64,000 nt of DNA from Actinokineospora globicatena (GCF_024171945.1 NZ_JAMTCR010000003.1:486211-550210), one strand, 5' to 3'. Positions 7,669 through 16,568 are shown, counted from the first letter of the stretch. Made by a program: numbers and translations. The notes: generated from the letters alone by a model not told the origin.

Positions 7669-7712
7669 TTACGTTGTAAACTTACGATGTAAGAGTGCGC
7701 CTTACGGTGTAA
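7669..7712. promoter_or_regulatory. Three TTAC-N3-GTAA operator repeats
   Basis: TTACGTTGTAA (7669..7679), TTACGATGTAA (7682..7692) and TTACGGTGTAA (7702..7712) lie in the gap between the divergent MDR dehydrogenase and TetR genes. The conserved half-sites TTAC/GTAA with a variable centre are what a dimeric TetR protein would bind. The spacing between starts is 13 and 20 bases. Confidence 0.8.
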
Positions 7713-7746
7713 GAATGTCAAGCGTGACCAGCGGTGACACCCGGAA

Positions 7747-8436
7747 GTGAGTGCGACGGTGGCAGACAAACGGACAAGGCTCACCCGTGAGCAGGTACTG
7801 GCCGCGGGTGTCGAGCTCGCGGACGCGGTCGGCATCGACGGCGTGACCATGCGCAAGCTCGGCCAGGCGCTCTGCGTGGAGGCCATGTCGCTCTACCACC
7901 ACGTGGCCAACAAAGAGCAACTCCTCGACGGCATGACCGACCTCGTCTACACCGAGATCCAGCTCCCCCAGGACACCGACTGGCGCACCGCGATGCAGGT
8001 CCGCGCCCACTCGCTGCGCGACACCCTCAACCGCCACCCCTGGGCGCTGCGCCTGGTCGGCTCGCGCACCTCCCCCGGCGACGCCACCGTGCGCCACCAC
8101 GACGCCGTCCTCGGAACCCTGCGTCGCGCAGGCTTCCCGCTGGCCCTGGCCGCGCACGCGTTCTCGGTGCTCGACGCCTACATCTACGGCTTCGCGGTGC
8201 AGGAGCAGGCACTGCCCTTCGACAGCGAGGAAGCACCCACCGAGCTGGCCACCGCGATCCTCGCCCAGTTCCCCACCAACCAGTACCCGTACCTGGCCGA
8301 GCTGACCGCCCGCTACGCCGAGGACACCGGTTACGCCTACGTCCAGGAGTTCACCTTCGGCCTCGACCTCATCCTCGACGGGCTCGAGCGGGCCTTGGCT
8401 GTCGGTGCGCCTCCCTATACTCCCGCCCGCGAGTGA
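7747..8436 (+). CDS. TetR-family transcriptional regulator
   Basis: This 229-residue repressor has an N-terminal helix-turn-helix (LTREQVLAAGVELADAVG, then MRKLGQALCVEAMSLYHHVANKEQLLDGM), the TetR pattern with the AMSLYHHV recognition helix. It also has a C-terminal ligand domain of the TetR_C_1 type. The GTG at 7747 is used as the start, and a second in-frame GTG lies at 7759. It is transcribed away from the MDR dehydrogenase across the triple operator, so it probably represses that gene and itself. The MmcQ/YjbR-like gene follows closely downstream. Confidence 0.9.
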   Translation: MSATVADKRTRLTREQVLAAGVELADAVGIDGVTMRKLGQALCVEAMSLYHHVANKEQLLDGMTDLVYTEIQLPQDTDWRTAMQVRAHSLRDTLNRHPWALRLVGSRTSPGDATVRHHDAVLGTLRRAGFPLALAAHAFSVLDAYIYGFAVQEQALPFDSEEAPTELATAILAQFPTNQYPYLAELTARYAEDTGYAYVQEFTFGLDLILDGLERALAVGAPPYTPARE

Positions 8437-8447
8437 GGGAGTGGTCC

Positions 8448-8924
8448 ATGGCGGCACGCGGTACGTCAGCACAGCAAGGTACGTCGGCACAGCGCGGTAC
8501 ATCGGCACAGCGCAAGACATCGGCACAAGGCGGTACATCGCCGCAGCGCGGCAGGAAGACCCGCCGCACGGGCGTCACCGGGGAGGAGTTCTTCGCGATC
8601 GTCGGTGCCCTGCCCGAGGTGACCAGGTCGGAGGGGTCGACCTACAGCTCGTTCGGCGTGGTGGGTCGCAAGTTCGGCTACCACTGGCCGCGCACCCAGA
8701 CCGTCGGCCTCAAGCAGACCCTGTCCGAGCAGTTGGCCCTGGTCGCCGAACGCCCGGAGGTGTTCGAGGTCCAGTTCACCGCCGGGGGCTTCGGCTGGGT
8801 CGTGGTCGACCTCGCCGGGATCGACCACGACGAGCTGGCCGAGCTGGTCTTCGAGGCGTGGCGCCTCACCGCCCCCGAGGAACTGGTGGCGGCAGCGCCT
8901 GATCCGGCGTCCGGGCGCGGCTGA
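8448..8924 (+). CDS. MmcQ/YjbR-family protein with repeated GTSAQ N-terminus
   Basis: This 158-residue protein has a YjbR/CyaY-like MmcQ domain (residues about 45..150, with ALPEVTRSEGSTYSSFGVVGRKFGYHW). It is preceded by a basic low-complexity segment of five GTSAQ-like repeats encoded by an 18-base tandem repeat. The ATG at 8448 follows GAGGGAG. An earlier GTG at 8433 overlaps the TetR stop. The domain is often called DNA-binding but is biochemically unproven. Its last 59 bases overlap the end of the convergent monooxygenase gene. Confidence 0.85.
   Translation: MAARGTSAQQGTSAQRGTSAQRKTSAQGGTSPQRGRKTRRTGVTGEEFFAIVGALPEVTRSEGSTYSSFGVVGRKFGYHWPRTQTVGLKQTLSEQLALVAERPEVFEVQFTAGGFGWVVVDLAGIDHDELAELVFEAWRLTAPEELVAAAPDPASGRG
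8460..8549 (+). repeat. Five tandem 18-base repeats
   Basis: Five imperfect copies of an 18-base unit (consensus GGTACATCGGCACAGCGC) run head to tail inside the MmcQ-like gene and encode G/K-T-S-A/P-Q repeats. Unit length keeps the frame, so copy number could vary between strains without disrupting the gene. Confidence 0.85.
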
Positions 8925-10350
8925 AGGTCATCGCCCGGGTGATCGGCGTGCGGCGCAGCGTGATGGTGTCGAGCACGTAGTTCATCGTCGGCCGCCACGG
9001 CAGCCGCGATCCCTGCCTGGGCAGCTCGGCGGCCCCGCGCTGGACGTACCCGGCGGTCAGGTTCACGAACGGCTCCTCGGTGACCTCCGGCGGCGGCGCG
9101 GCGGGCGTGGCGACGTCGAACCCCTTGTCGGACATGTGCCGCAGCAGCCGGACCAGGTAGTTGGCGACCAGGTCGAGCTTCAGCGTCCAGGTGGCGTTGG
9201 TGTACCCCAGCACGTAGACCATGTTCGGCACCCCGGCCAGCATCATGCCCAGGTAGGTCATCGTCTCCGTGGTGCGCACCGGCCTGCCGTCCACCGACAG
9301 TTCCGCCCCGCCGAACAGGCCCAGGTTGAACCCGGTCGCGGTCACCAGGATGTCGGCGGGCACCGACTCGCCGGAGGTCAGCCGGACCGCGTCGGCGGTG
9401 AACCCGGCGATCGTGTCGGTCACCACGCTGGCCCGGCCGGAGCTCACGGCCGTGAAGAAGTCGCCGTCGGGGACCATGCACATCCGCTGGTCCCACGGCC
9501 CGTAGCGCGGGTTGAAGTGCACGTCCACCGGATAGCCCGGCGGCAGCGCGGCCGCGGTCGCCTTGCGCAGGACCCGCCGCACGAGCCGGGGATACCGCTG
9601 GCTGAGCTGGTAGAACGCCATGGCGGTGGCGATGTTGCGCCACCGGGTGAGCCGGTGGCCGATCCCGCCGGGTAGCCGGGCGAGCTTCGGGGCCAGCGCG
9701 TCGGCCGAGGGCAGGGACAGGACGTAGCTGGGTGAGCGCTGCACCATCGTCACGTGCGCGGCGTCGCGGGCCAGCGCGGGCACCAGGGTCACCGCGGTCG
9801 CGCCGCTGCCCAGCACCACGACGCGCTTACCCGTGTAGTCGAGGTCCTGGGGCCAGTCCTGCGGGTGCACGACCGGTCCGTCGAACGACTCGACGCCGGG
9901 CAGCTCAGGCCGGAACCCACCGTCGTTGCGGTAGTAGCCGCCGCACATCAGCAGGAACGAGCAGGTCAGCTCTACCTCGTCGCCGCCGCGCGACACCCGT
10001 AGTTCCCAGCGGGACCGCGCGGAGTCCCAGTTCGCCGCGATCACCCGGTGCCGCAGCCGGACGTGGTCGAGCACCCCGTACTCGCGCGCGGTGTCACGCA
10101 GGTAGTCCAGGATCTCCGCTCCCCCGGGCATCGTCTCCGCCCGCGCCCACGGCCGGAACCGGTAGCCCAGGGTGTGCATGTCCGAGTCCGACCGCACGCC
10201 CGGGTAGCGGAACAGGCTCCACGTGCCGCCCGTCTCCGCCCGCGCCTCCAGCAGCGCGTAGGTCGTCCCCGGCCGCCGGACCCGCAGGTGGCAGGCCATC
10301 CCGATCCCTGACAGCCCGGCGCCGACGATCACCACATCCAGGTGCTCCAC
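8866..10350 (-). CDS. FAD-dependent Baeyer-Villiger-type monooxygenase
   Basis: This 494-residue flavoprotein has an N-terminal FAD-binding GxGxSG motif (VIVGAGLSGIG) and a second, NADPH-binding Rossmann motif, VVVLGSGATAVTLV. Between them is FDGPVVHPQDWP, which fits the FxGxxxHxxxWP fingerprint of class B monooxygenases. Such enzymes insert oxygen next to ketones or oxidise heteroatoms. The start is taken as GTG 10350, just before the FAD motif. Sequence upstream in the same frame is not convincing coding sequence. The 3' end overlaps the convergent MmcQ-like gene by 59 bases. The substrate is unknown. Confidence 0.9.
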   Translation of the reverse strand: MEHLDVVIVGAGLSGIGMACHLRVRRPGTTYALLEARAETGGTWSLFRYPGVRSDSDMHTLGYRFRPWARAETMPGGAEILDYLRDTAREYGVLDHVRLRHRVIAANWDSARSRWELRVSRGGDEVELTCSFLLMCGGYYRNDGGFRPELPGVESFDGPVVHPQDWPQDLDYTGKRVVVLGSGATAVTLVPALARDAAHVTMVQRSPSYVLSLPSADALAPKLARLPGGIGHRLTRWRNIATAMAFYQLSQRYPRLVRRVLRKATAAALPPGYPVDVHFNPRYGPWDQRMCMVPDGDFFTAVSSGRASVVTDTIAGFTADAVRLTSGESVPADILVTATGFNLGLFGGAELSVDGRPVRTTETMTYLGMMLAGVPNMVYVLGYTNATWTLKLDLVANYLVRLLRHMSDKGFDVATPAAPPPEVTEEPFVNLTAGYVQRGAAELPRQGSRLPWRPTMNYVLDTITLRRTPITRAMTFSRARTPDQALPPPVPRGR

Positions 10351-10532
10351 GGCGCAGAAGCATGCCCGCGACGGGCGCGCGGGGCCAATCAAGTCCAGTG
10401 TGGACCGGGTGGGCAGGCAGTTGGCCCTCAGCGCACCCTTGTTGTCCGGTGCGGCACGACCACGCACGCAGGCGTTCTGCCCGGGTCCGGCCACCCGAAC
10501 ACTGGCGGGACCCGTGGAACCGCTGACCAGGA

Positions 10533-12176
10533 GTGCACACCTTGGCCGCTGACCTGATCCTGACGAACGCGACCGTCCACACGGTGGACGCGACGCGGCC
10601 GCTGGCGACCGCCCTGGCCATCACCGGCGGGCGGGTCACCGGCTTCGACGACGCCGAGCGGGGACCGGACACCGAGGTCAGGGACCTCGGCGGCGCGTTC
10701 GTCATGCCGGGCCTGGTCGACGTGCACAACCACCACGCGCTGGCCGGTCGCGCCGAGCTGTTCGAGCTGACCTTCGGCGGCGAGCTGGACTTCGCGGGCA
10801 TCCTCGACGCCGTCCGCCGCTGGGCGCGCGGGCTCGGAGCGGACGAGTGGGTCGTCGGCGGCGCGTGGGCGTCCACGCTGGTCGACGCGCTGTCCCGGGA
10901 GTCGGCCCGGCAGGCGCTGGACGAGGCAGCAGGTGGGCGGCCGGTGTCGCTGTCGGACGACAGCAGGCACAACAAGTGGGTCAACACCCGCGCGCTGGAG
11001 CTGGCCGGGATCACCGAGAACACACCGGACCCCGACGGTGGCGTCATCGTGCGTGACCCAGCCACCGGCGCTCTTACCGGAGTGCTCCTAGAGGCCGCGG
11101 GCGTGCTGGTGGAGCGCGCGACGCAGGACAGCCGCAAGCTCACCGGCGAGCAGCACGCGCGCGCGTCGCGGCACGGGATCGAGATCCTGCACTCCTACGG
11201 GATCACCGCGTTCCAGGACGCCGGGGTGTCGGTCGACATCCTGACCGCGCTCAAGACCCTGGACGACGCCGGGCAGCTCGACGCCTGGGTGGTGTCGTCG
11301 CTGCTGATCAACGACCCGATCTTCGGGTTCGACCCGATCGGCCTGCCGCTGATCGAGCTGGCCCAGCGCTACCGCAGCGAGCACCACCGGCCGGACTTCG
11401 TCAAGATCTTCCTCGACGGGGTGCCGCCCACCCGCACCGCCGCGTTCCTCGAGCCCTACCTGCCCGACGAGGCCCACGGCGCGTGCTTCCACGGCACGAC
11501 CACGATGCCGCCCGCCGAACTCGCGGGCTGGCTGCGCACGGCGGCCGAGGCAGGCCTGTCCGCGAAGATCCACTGCACCGGGGACGCGGCCGTGCGGGCC
11601 ACCCTGGACGCGGTGGCCGAGGTGCGCGCCGCCGGGTTCGCCGACACGAAGTTCCAGGTCGCGCACGGGCAGTTCGTGCACGCCGACGACCTGGCCCGCT
11701 TCGGCGCGCTCGGGGTGTCGGCCGACATCTCGCCGTTCCTGTGGGTGCCCGGGGTCATCCCGACCGCGATCGCCAACGTGCTGCCCGCCGAGCGCGCCGC
11801 CCGGATGCAGCCCAACCGGTCCCTGCTGGACACGGGGGCGCTGGTCGCGGGCGGGTCGGACTGGCCGGTCAGCGAGTCGCCCAACGCCTGGGAGGGCATC
11901 CAGGGCCTGGTGACCCGGCAGGACCCGAACGGGGTGTTCGGCGGCTCGCTGTGGGCCGAGCAGGCCATCTCCCTCGGCGAGGCCATCGAGGCGTTCACCC
12001 TCTCCGGCGCCCGCGCGATGGGCGTCGACGACGTCACCGGGTCTCTTACCCCGGGCAAGTCCGCTGACTTCATCGTGCTGGACCGCGACCCGTTCAAGTC
12101 CCCGATCTCCGAGGTCGCCAACACCGGCGTCGTCGAGACCTGGTTCGCGGGCCGCAAGGTGTTCCAACGCGGCTAG
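10533..12176 (+). CDS. YtcJ-like amidohydrolase
   Basis: This metal-dependent hydrolase of about 547 residues belongs to the amidohydrolase superfamily. It shows the metal-binding PGLVDVHNHHA near residue 65, KIFLDGV in the barrel, KIHCTGDAAV (His), VAHGQFVH (His) and GGSDWPVSE (Asp) in the order expected of the YtcJ group. The C-terminal composite beta domain (GKSADFIVLDRDPF) is complete. The GTG at 10533 is given, but a TTG at 10542 has better spacing to the AGGAG site. Relatives act on amides or cyclic imides, and the natural substrate is unknown. It is divergent from the monooxygenase. Confidence 0.88.
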   Translation: MHTLAADLILTNATVHTVDATRPLATALAITGGRVTGFDDAERGPDTEVRDLGGAFVMPGLVDVHNHHALAGRAELFELTFGGELDFAGILDAVRRWARGLGADEWVVGGAWASTLVDALSRESARQALDEAAGGRPVSLSDDSRHNKWVNTRALELAGITENTPDPDGGVIVRDPATGALTGVLLEAAGVLVERATQDSRKLTGEQHARASRHGIEILHSYGITAFQDAGVSVDILTALKTLDDAGQLDAWVVSSLLINDPIFGFDPIGLPLIELAQRYRSEHHRPDFVKIFLDGVPPTRTAAFLEPYLPDEAHGACFHGTTTMPPAELAGWLRTAAEAGLSAKIHCTGDAAVRATLDAVAEVRAAGFADTKFQVAHGQFVHADDLARFGALGVSADISPFLWVPGVIPTAIANVLPAERAARMQPNRSLLDTGALVAGGSDWPVSESPNAWEGIQGLVTRQDPNGVFGGSLWAEQAISLGEAIEAFTLSGARAMGVDDVTGSLTPGKSADFIVLDRDPFKSPISEVANTGVVETWFAGRKVFQRG

Positions 12177-12238
12177 ATCACCGGGGCGGCGGGCCCCCTG
12201 GCGTCCAGGTGGTCCCACCGCGCTCGTTTGTCACCCGC

Positions 12239-12673
12239 TCAGTTACCGCTGTCGTCCTGGCGCGTCCGCTCGCCCTGACCGCGACCCGGGCGGCCATGTT
12301 CGCCATCGGTCATGCCCGGCGGCGTCCCACGGCCCTGGTCACCGGCAGAGCCCCGCTCACCGGTGTCGGGCCGCTGGCCGTCGTTCGGGAGTTCACGGCT
12401 GATGGCGGTGTTCGGGCCACGGTCGGCGGTGCCGTGACCGAGGGCGAACCCGGCGGCGCCACCCACCACGAGGAGACCTGCGGCGACAGCGGCGACCACC
12501 GCACGACCGAACCGGCGCGGCGCCCGCTCCTGTGGCACGACGGGCGTCCACCCGCTGGTGGCCTGCTCCGCCACTGGGGCGACGGCCTCAGGAGCGACAG
12601 TCTCAGGGGTGGCGGCGTCGGAGGCGACGGTCTCGGGGGTCGACTCGGGCTGCTGCTCGGGGGTCTGCGACAT
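12239..12673 (-). CDS. Single-pass membrane protein with disordered flanks
   Basis: This 144-residue protein has an N-terminal Glu/Pro/Thr-rich stretch (about 1..48), a basic junction RAPRRFGR, one hydrophobic segment at about 59..78, and a Gly/Arg/Asp-rich extracellular-type tail. The ATG follows AAGGA. No enzymatic domain is visible and no family is recognised. The pattern fits small actinobacterial membrane proteins with unstructured tails. Confidence 0.65.
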   Translation of the reverse strand: MSQTPEQQPESTPETVASDAATPETVAPEAVAPVAEQATSGWTPVVPQERAPRRFGRAVVAAVAAGLLVVGGAAGFALGHGTADRGPNTAISRELPNDGQRPDTGERGSAGDQGRGTPPGMTDGEHGRPGRGQGERTRQDDSGN

Positions 12674-12774
12674 GGTGTGGTCCTTCCGGCTCGGCTGACG
12701 TCCGGTGCATCGGCGTCGGCGCGGGTCGGACCAGATGAGACAGCTGTGCGGTCGCTGTGGCGTTCCTGTGCCGC

Positions 12775-13170
12775 CTAGCGGCAACGCACGTAGTCGGGCA
12801 CCACCCTGGCCACCACGCGGTTGCCCTCCTCGGGGTTGTGCTCGTAGGACTCGCGGCCCAGGTACTTCAGGGCGAGCGCGTCGACCACCTCGTGGTCGGT
12901 GTCGGGGGTGAACTCGACGCGGCCGCGGATCTCGATGTAGCGGTACTGGTCGTCCGGCGGGATGAGGCAGGCCGCGACGTGCGGTTCGCGAACCAGGTTG
13001 CGGTACTTCTGCCTGCGGTCGGTGAGGCTGATCAGCAGGTGGCCCTGTTCGGCGTCCCACAGGTACCAGGTGGGGCTCACGTTGGGCCGTTGGTCGCGGA
13101 CCGTCGCCAGGAACGCCAGGCCCTTGGCGGCGAGGATGTCGTGGTGGGACTCGGGTACCGGCGTGCTCAT
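12775..13170 (-). CDS. Pyridoxamine 5'-phosphate oxidase-family (F420/flavin) protein
   Basis: This 131-residue split-barrel protein has LAFLATVRDQRPNVSPTWYLWD near the start and IEIRGRVEF in the middle, typical of PPOX-class proteins that bind F420 or FMN. It lacks features of true PdxH. Its ATG overlaps the stop of the arylamine N-acetyltransferase gene by four bases, indicating translational coupling. It may be an F420H2-dependent reductase, and the cofactor cannot be decided from sequence alone. Confidence 0.88.
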   Translation of the reverse strand: MSTPVPESHHDILAAKGLAFLATVRDQRPNVSPTWYLWDAEQGHLLISLTDRRQKYRNLVREPHVAACLIPPDDQYRYIEIRGRVEFTPDTDHEVVDALALKYLGRESYEHNPEEGNRVVARVVPDYVRCR

Positions 13171-14006
13171 GTGTCCTCCGGTCGGTCGGGGATGCGTGGT
13201 AGTCGCTCCAGGGTGATGCCGAAGTGCTCGGCGTACGCGGCCGTGATCTCCGCGTCGGAGCCGAGGGTCACCGAGTCGCGGTGTTCGCCGTCGGTCCACG
13301 ACAGGCGGTCGCCGCGCAGGGTGACCCGGCCGTGTTCGGTCAGCCGGGTGCAGAACAGGCTCGTGCGGAACGGCGATTGCGGCGCGGTCTCGAACCACCG
13401 CAGCACCGGCAGGAACTCGGCCAACGCGCGCGGACGTGGGTCGACGCGCAGCATGGGCGCGGAGTCGCGCAGCAGGTCCACCTGGCCGTCGGGGCCGTCG
13501 ACGAACTCGTACACGCCGTTCGGGTCGGTCCGCGGGCCGCGCACGTTCAGCCGCAGCGGGAAACGCGGGGCGTCGCGGCCGAAACCCACGTCCACCAGCC
13601 ACGGGTCGGGGCAGTCGACGCGGATCACGGTGTGCGCCAACGGGAAGTTGGGGGTGCCGTCGACGAACACCTGGCTGCCCAGCAGGACCGGCCGGTAGCC
13701 CAGGGCGGTGAGCAGCGCGGGGAACGCCGAGCCGTTGAGTTCGCGGCAGGTGCCACCCCGCCCGCCTGCGACCTTCGCGACCGCCGCCGGGCCGACCCGG
13801 ATCGGCACGCCCAGGTGCACGTCGATGTTCTCGAACGGGATCACGAGCAGGTGCCGTTCCTGCAGCTCACGCAGGAACTCGGCGTCCGGCGCGCGCGAAC
13901 CGGTGATCCCGAGGCGATCGAGGTAGGCACCGATCACCGTCGAGTCCACAGTGGAATCACATGCGGTCGAATCCAAGGCAGCGGAATCCGAGGTGTTGGA
14001 ATCCAA
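13167..14006 (-). CDS. nat: Arylamine N-acetyltransferase
   Basis: This 279-residue NAT has the Cys-His-Asp triad context: GGRGGTCRELNGSAF (Cys), PLAHTVIRVD (His) and DPWLVDVGFG (Asp). Family members move acetyl or other acyl groups from CoA to arylamines or amine intermediates, and some act as amide synthases in secondary metabolism. The N-terminal 23 residues (repeated DST/DS units) look non-conserved. The TTG at 14006 is the longest start, and a GTG at about 13940, just before IGAYLDRLGI, may be the real one. It is coupled to the PPOX gene. Confidence 0.88.
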   Translation of the reverse strand: MDSNTSDSAALDSTACDSTVDSTVIGAYLDRLGITGSRAPDAEFLRELQERHLLVIPFENIDVHLGVPIRVGPAAVAKVAGGRGGTCRELNGSAFPALLTALGYRPVLLGSQVFVDGTPNFPLAHTVIRVDCPDPWLVDVGFGRDAPRFPLRLNVRGPRTDPNGVYEFVDGPDGQVDLLRDSAPMLRVDPRPRALAEFLPVLRWFETAPQSPFRTSLFCTRLTEHGRVTLRGDRLSWTDGEHRDSVTLGSDAEITAAYAEHFGITLERLPRIPDRPEDT

Positions 14007-14202
14007 GGCGTCCCCCCAGGGCGTGGTCCTCCGCGATCGAGGCTACACGCACCTGGGGTCCGGCCAGGAAAGGGAGCGGACTACGACCAGTGGAGAAGGA
14101 AGTCCGCTCATGGCCTGCCGGGCACGAGGAGGGGGAACGCGCTGGTTCGTCCTGAGCGAGTGAGGAGGAAGCGCCTTCATGGCCTCGCGGTCAGCATCTT
14201 AG

Positions 14203-16362
14203 TCAGTTCGGAACCAGGTCCGACAACCGGTCCAGCGTGATGGCGGTCGAGCCCTCGGGCAATCCGTCCGGGCGGTGCAGGCCGATGAAGGTCACCGGAC
14301 CGTCGAGGCGCAGGCCCGGCACCCAGGTGGTGACCGATCCCGCCTTGCCAGCCAGCATGTCCACCACGTGCTCCACGGTCAGGTAGTGGCGCTGGCCGAT
14401 CGTCGCCGCCACCGTGCCGACCGTGGACGTGGTGGCCGCCACCTGGTTGAACTTGGGCGACCCGGACAGGTACACGTGCAGCCAGATCGCGGTCCACTTC
14501 CCCGTGTGGTCACGTTCGAACATCACCGGTAGCGCCACCCGGCCGGTACCGCGCAACTCGGAGCGCATGCGGACCGTGCGCGGCTCGAACGGCGCGCCCT
14601 GCTGCTCCCCGTCACGCACCATCCAGCCGAACATCGACTCCACGACCTCCGTGAAGCCCTCCCCCGAGTAGATGTCGACCTGGGGGACGACATAGCGGGC
14701 GGAGACAGCGCGCAGCGGGAGGTCGATGAACTCGGTGGCGCCGTCAGGCGCACCGGTGAGGTCACCGGAGTAGACAGCGCCGTCAGCGTGGTAGTTCGTC
14801 CACGACACCTGGTCTTGCAGGTCGAAGTTCTCGTCCAGCAGCGAAACGGACAGGTCGTAGTCGGTGCGCTGCTTGCTCTGCCGCCAATAGGTGAAGAACC
14901 TCAGCAGGTCACCGTCGACCGGTGTGCGAGTACCACGCGGGAGGACATCGAGACCATCTGCGGTTGCCTTACCCGACAACGGCAGCGCTACCGGGAGCAC
15001 TTCCGGGTCGACCACCAGTCGGTCGTAGGCGGGCAGGCGCCTGAGCAGTTCCTCGTCCAGCATCGTGGTGGCCGAGTACACGACCTCCGGGGCCAGCCTG
15101 CGCCGCGTGTCCGCCGTGATCCACGGACGGCCGGAACGGTTGACGAACAAGCGCGCGAAGTCGTGCTGCGTCCGGTTGCCGAGGTGTTCGCGAACCGAGC
15201 ACAGCACTCGGCCCGACACCGACTCCACCACGGAACCCGCGGTGGCCAACACCTTGTCAGCCTCCTCGGGACCGCTCGCCGACCGCAGCAGCCGGTCCAA
15301 CGACCGGAACAGCAGACCCGGCGCGGCCGCGAGCACCCGTGCCGCCTGCGCGACCTCGCCCGCGGCCAGCGCGACCTCCGCGCGACCAGCCATGGTCCGA
15401 GCGACCCGCTCACCACGCGCGACAGCGAACACGTCCTGGGCGTGCGGGAACGCCGGGTACTCGTGCGGGTGCAGCCGCTCCCCCAGGCGCTTGAAGCGGC
15501 CGGAGTAGCGGTTGACGTCGCCGAGCTTGCCCTCGTTGCCCGCGATGACCTGGTCGAGCGCGCCCATCAGCACGCGTCGCTCGGCACGGCGGAACCCGCG
15601 GAACCGGGTGGGCTCTAGCAGGGTCACGTCACCGCCGCTGGCCTGGCACGCCACCCGCAGCACGTCGACAACGGTGTCGACCGCCACCAGCGGCAGGCCC
15701 GCCGCCAGTCGGGCCGCGTTCAGCACCCCGCGGCTCTCCCGCACCGGGATGGACTCGGGCACCAGGTCGACCCGCAGCGCGGCGAGCGTAGCGAACAGCC
15801 GCAGGTCCGAGGACTCCAGCGGCGTGGTCGACCCGGCCAGCGCGAGGAAGGTCGTGGTGATCTCCTCGTCCAAGTCGCCGCCCAGGTGCACGACGGTGAC
15901 GCGGTCCTTGAGGGACGGCAGCAACTCGTCGTGCTCGGCCAGCATCTCCTCGTAGGTGTGCTGGACGCGGCCGTAGCGGGGCAGCGAGAGCAGGTTGATC
16001 ACGCCGAACCGGACCTCTGGCTGCTCGCCGGAGCCCGCGGCCGAGCGCAGCTCGCGCAGCCAGAACTCCACGGTGTCGGGGACCCCGCGCGGGAACCGGC
16101 GGAAGTACGGGTTGTGCGCGACCTGGTCACCGACCAACGCGCGCACGGCGACGACGACCCCCGTCGACAGGGACACGGCCTGCTCTTTCGCCAACGACGA
16201 GACGTGCTCGACGAGCTCCCGCGACGCCTTGAACCCGGCGCTCATCAGGGCGATGTCGAGCTGGCGGGCGACCGGGGAGCTGTCGCCGCCGGGTCCGCCC
16301 GCCCGCGCGACGCGCAGGGTCCGCTGGATGAGGCGGGTTCGCAGGGTGGTCTCGCTGGTCAT
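14203..16362 (-). CDS. Large TerD-related stress protein
   Basis: This 719-residue protein has a C-terminal third resembling TerD-type domains, with DYDLSVSLLDENFDLQDQVSW near residues 512..532 and a second beta-rich half ending in TFIGLHRPDG. The N-terminal two thirds are helix-rich without a recognised enzyme motif (for example FPHAQDVFAVARGERVART). TerD domains bind calcium and occur in tellurite-resistance and stress complexes. Other ter genes are absent nearby. The family may be the actinobacterial/myxobacterial TerD-associated group, and the role is unknown. It lies 26 bases downstream of the tRNA-Arg gene on the same strand. Confidence 0.65.
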   Translation of the reverse strand: MTSETTLRTRLIQRTLRVARAGGPGGDSSPVARQLDIALMSAGFKASRELVEHVSSLAKEQAVSLSTGVVVAVRALVGDQVAHNPYFRRFPRGVPDTVEFWLRELRSAAGSGEQPEVRFGVINLLSLPRYGRVQHTYEEMLAEHDELLPSLKDRVTVVHLGGDLDEEITTTFLALAGSTTPLESSDLRLFATLAALRVDLVPESIPVRESRGVLNAARLAAGLPLVAVDTVVDVLRVACQASGGDVTLLEPTRFRGFRRAERRVLMGALDQVIAGNEGKLGDVNRYSGRFKRLGERLHPHEYPAFPHAQDVFAVARGERVARTMAGRAEVALAAGEVAQAARVLAAAPGLLFRSLDRLLRSASGPEEADKVLATAGSVVESVSGRVLCSVREHLGNRTQHDFARLFVNRSGRPWITADTRRRLAPEVVYSATTMLDEELLRRLPAYDRLVVDPEVLPVALPLSGKATADGLDVLPRGTRTPVDGDLLRFFTYWRQSKQRTDYDLSVSLLDENFDLQDQVSWTNYHADGAVYSGDLTGAPDGATEFIDLPLRAVSARYVVPQVDIYSGEGFTEVVESMFGWMVRDGEQQGAPFEPRTVRMRSELRGTGRVALPVMFERDHTGKWTAIWLHVYLSGSPKFNQVAATTSTVGTVAATIGQRHYLTVEHVVDMLAGKAGSVTTWVPGLRLDGPVTFIGLHRPDGLPEGSTAITLDRLSDLVPN

Positions 16363-16388
16363 CGGTGTCCTCTTGCCGTTTTCTGGAG

Positions 16389-16461
16389 TGCTCCCACCAG
16401 GACTTGAACCTGGGACCTCCGCGTTCGTAGCGCGGCGCTCTCTCCACTGAGCTATGGGAGC
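16389..16461 (-). tRNA. tRNA-Arg (anticodon ACG)
   Basis: On the minus strand the sequence folds into a full cloverleaf. It has a 7-bp acceptor stem (GCTCCCA/TGGGAGC), a D-stem GCTC/GAGC, an anticodon stem CCGCG/CGCGG with loop CTACGAA, and a T-stem CCAGG/CCTGG with loop TTCAAGT. The anticodon ACG reads CGU and, after inosine editing, CGC/CGA arginine codons. CCA is not encoded. tRNA 3' ends are frequent integration sites, but no repeat of this 3' end was found in the window. Confidence 0.95.
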
Positions 16462-16515
16462 CGGGGTGAACCGTTAAGTGAACCACTAGGGGTATCGGGG
16501 CGGGGGAAAAACAAA

Positions 16516-16547
16516 AGCCACCCGGGTCGGCGCGCCGACGGGTGGCT
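16516..16547 (-). terminator. Intrinsic terminator with T-tract
   Basis: On the minus strand AGCCACCC pairs with GGGTGGCT around a perfect inner palindrome (GTCGGCGCGCCGAC), with two extra bases bulged. It is followed directly by TTTTGTTTTTCC. This is the strongest intrinsic terminator in the window. It implies a minus-strand transcript arising between about 16550 and 16750. Confidence 0.85.
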
Positions 16548-16568
16548 CCAGGTGTGCGACCGCTCAGG

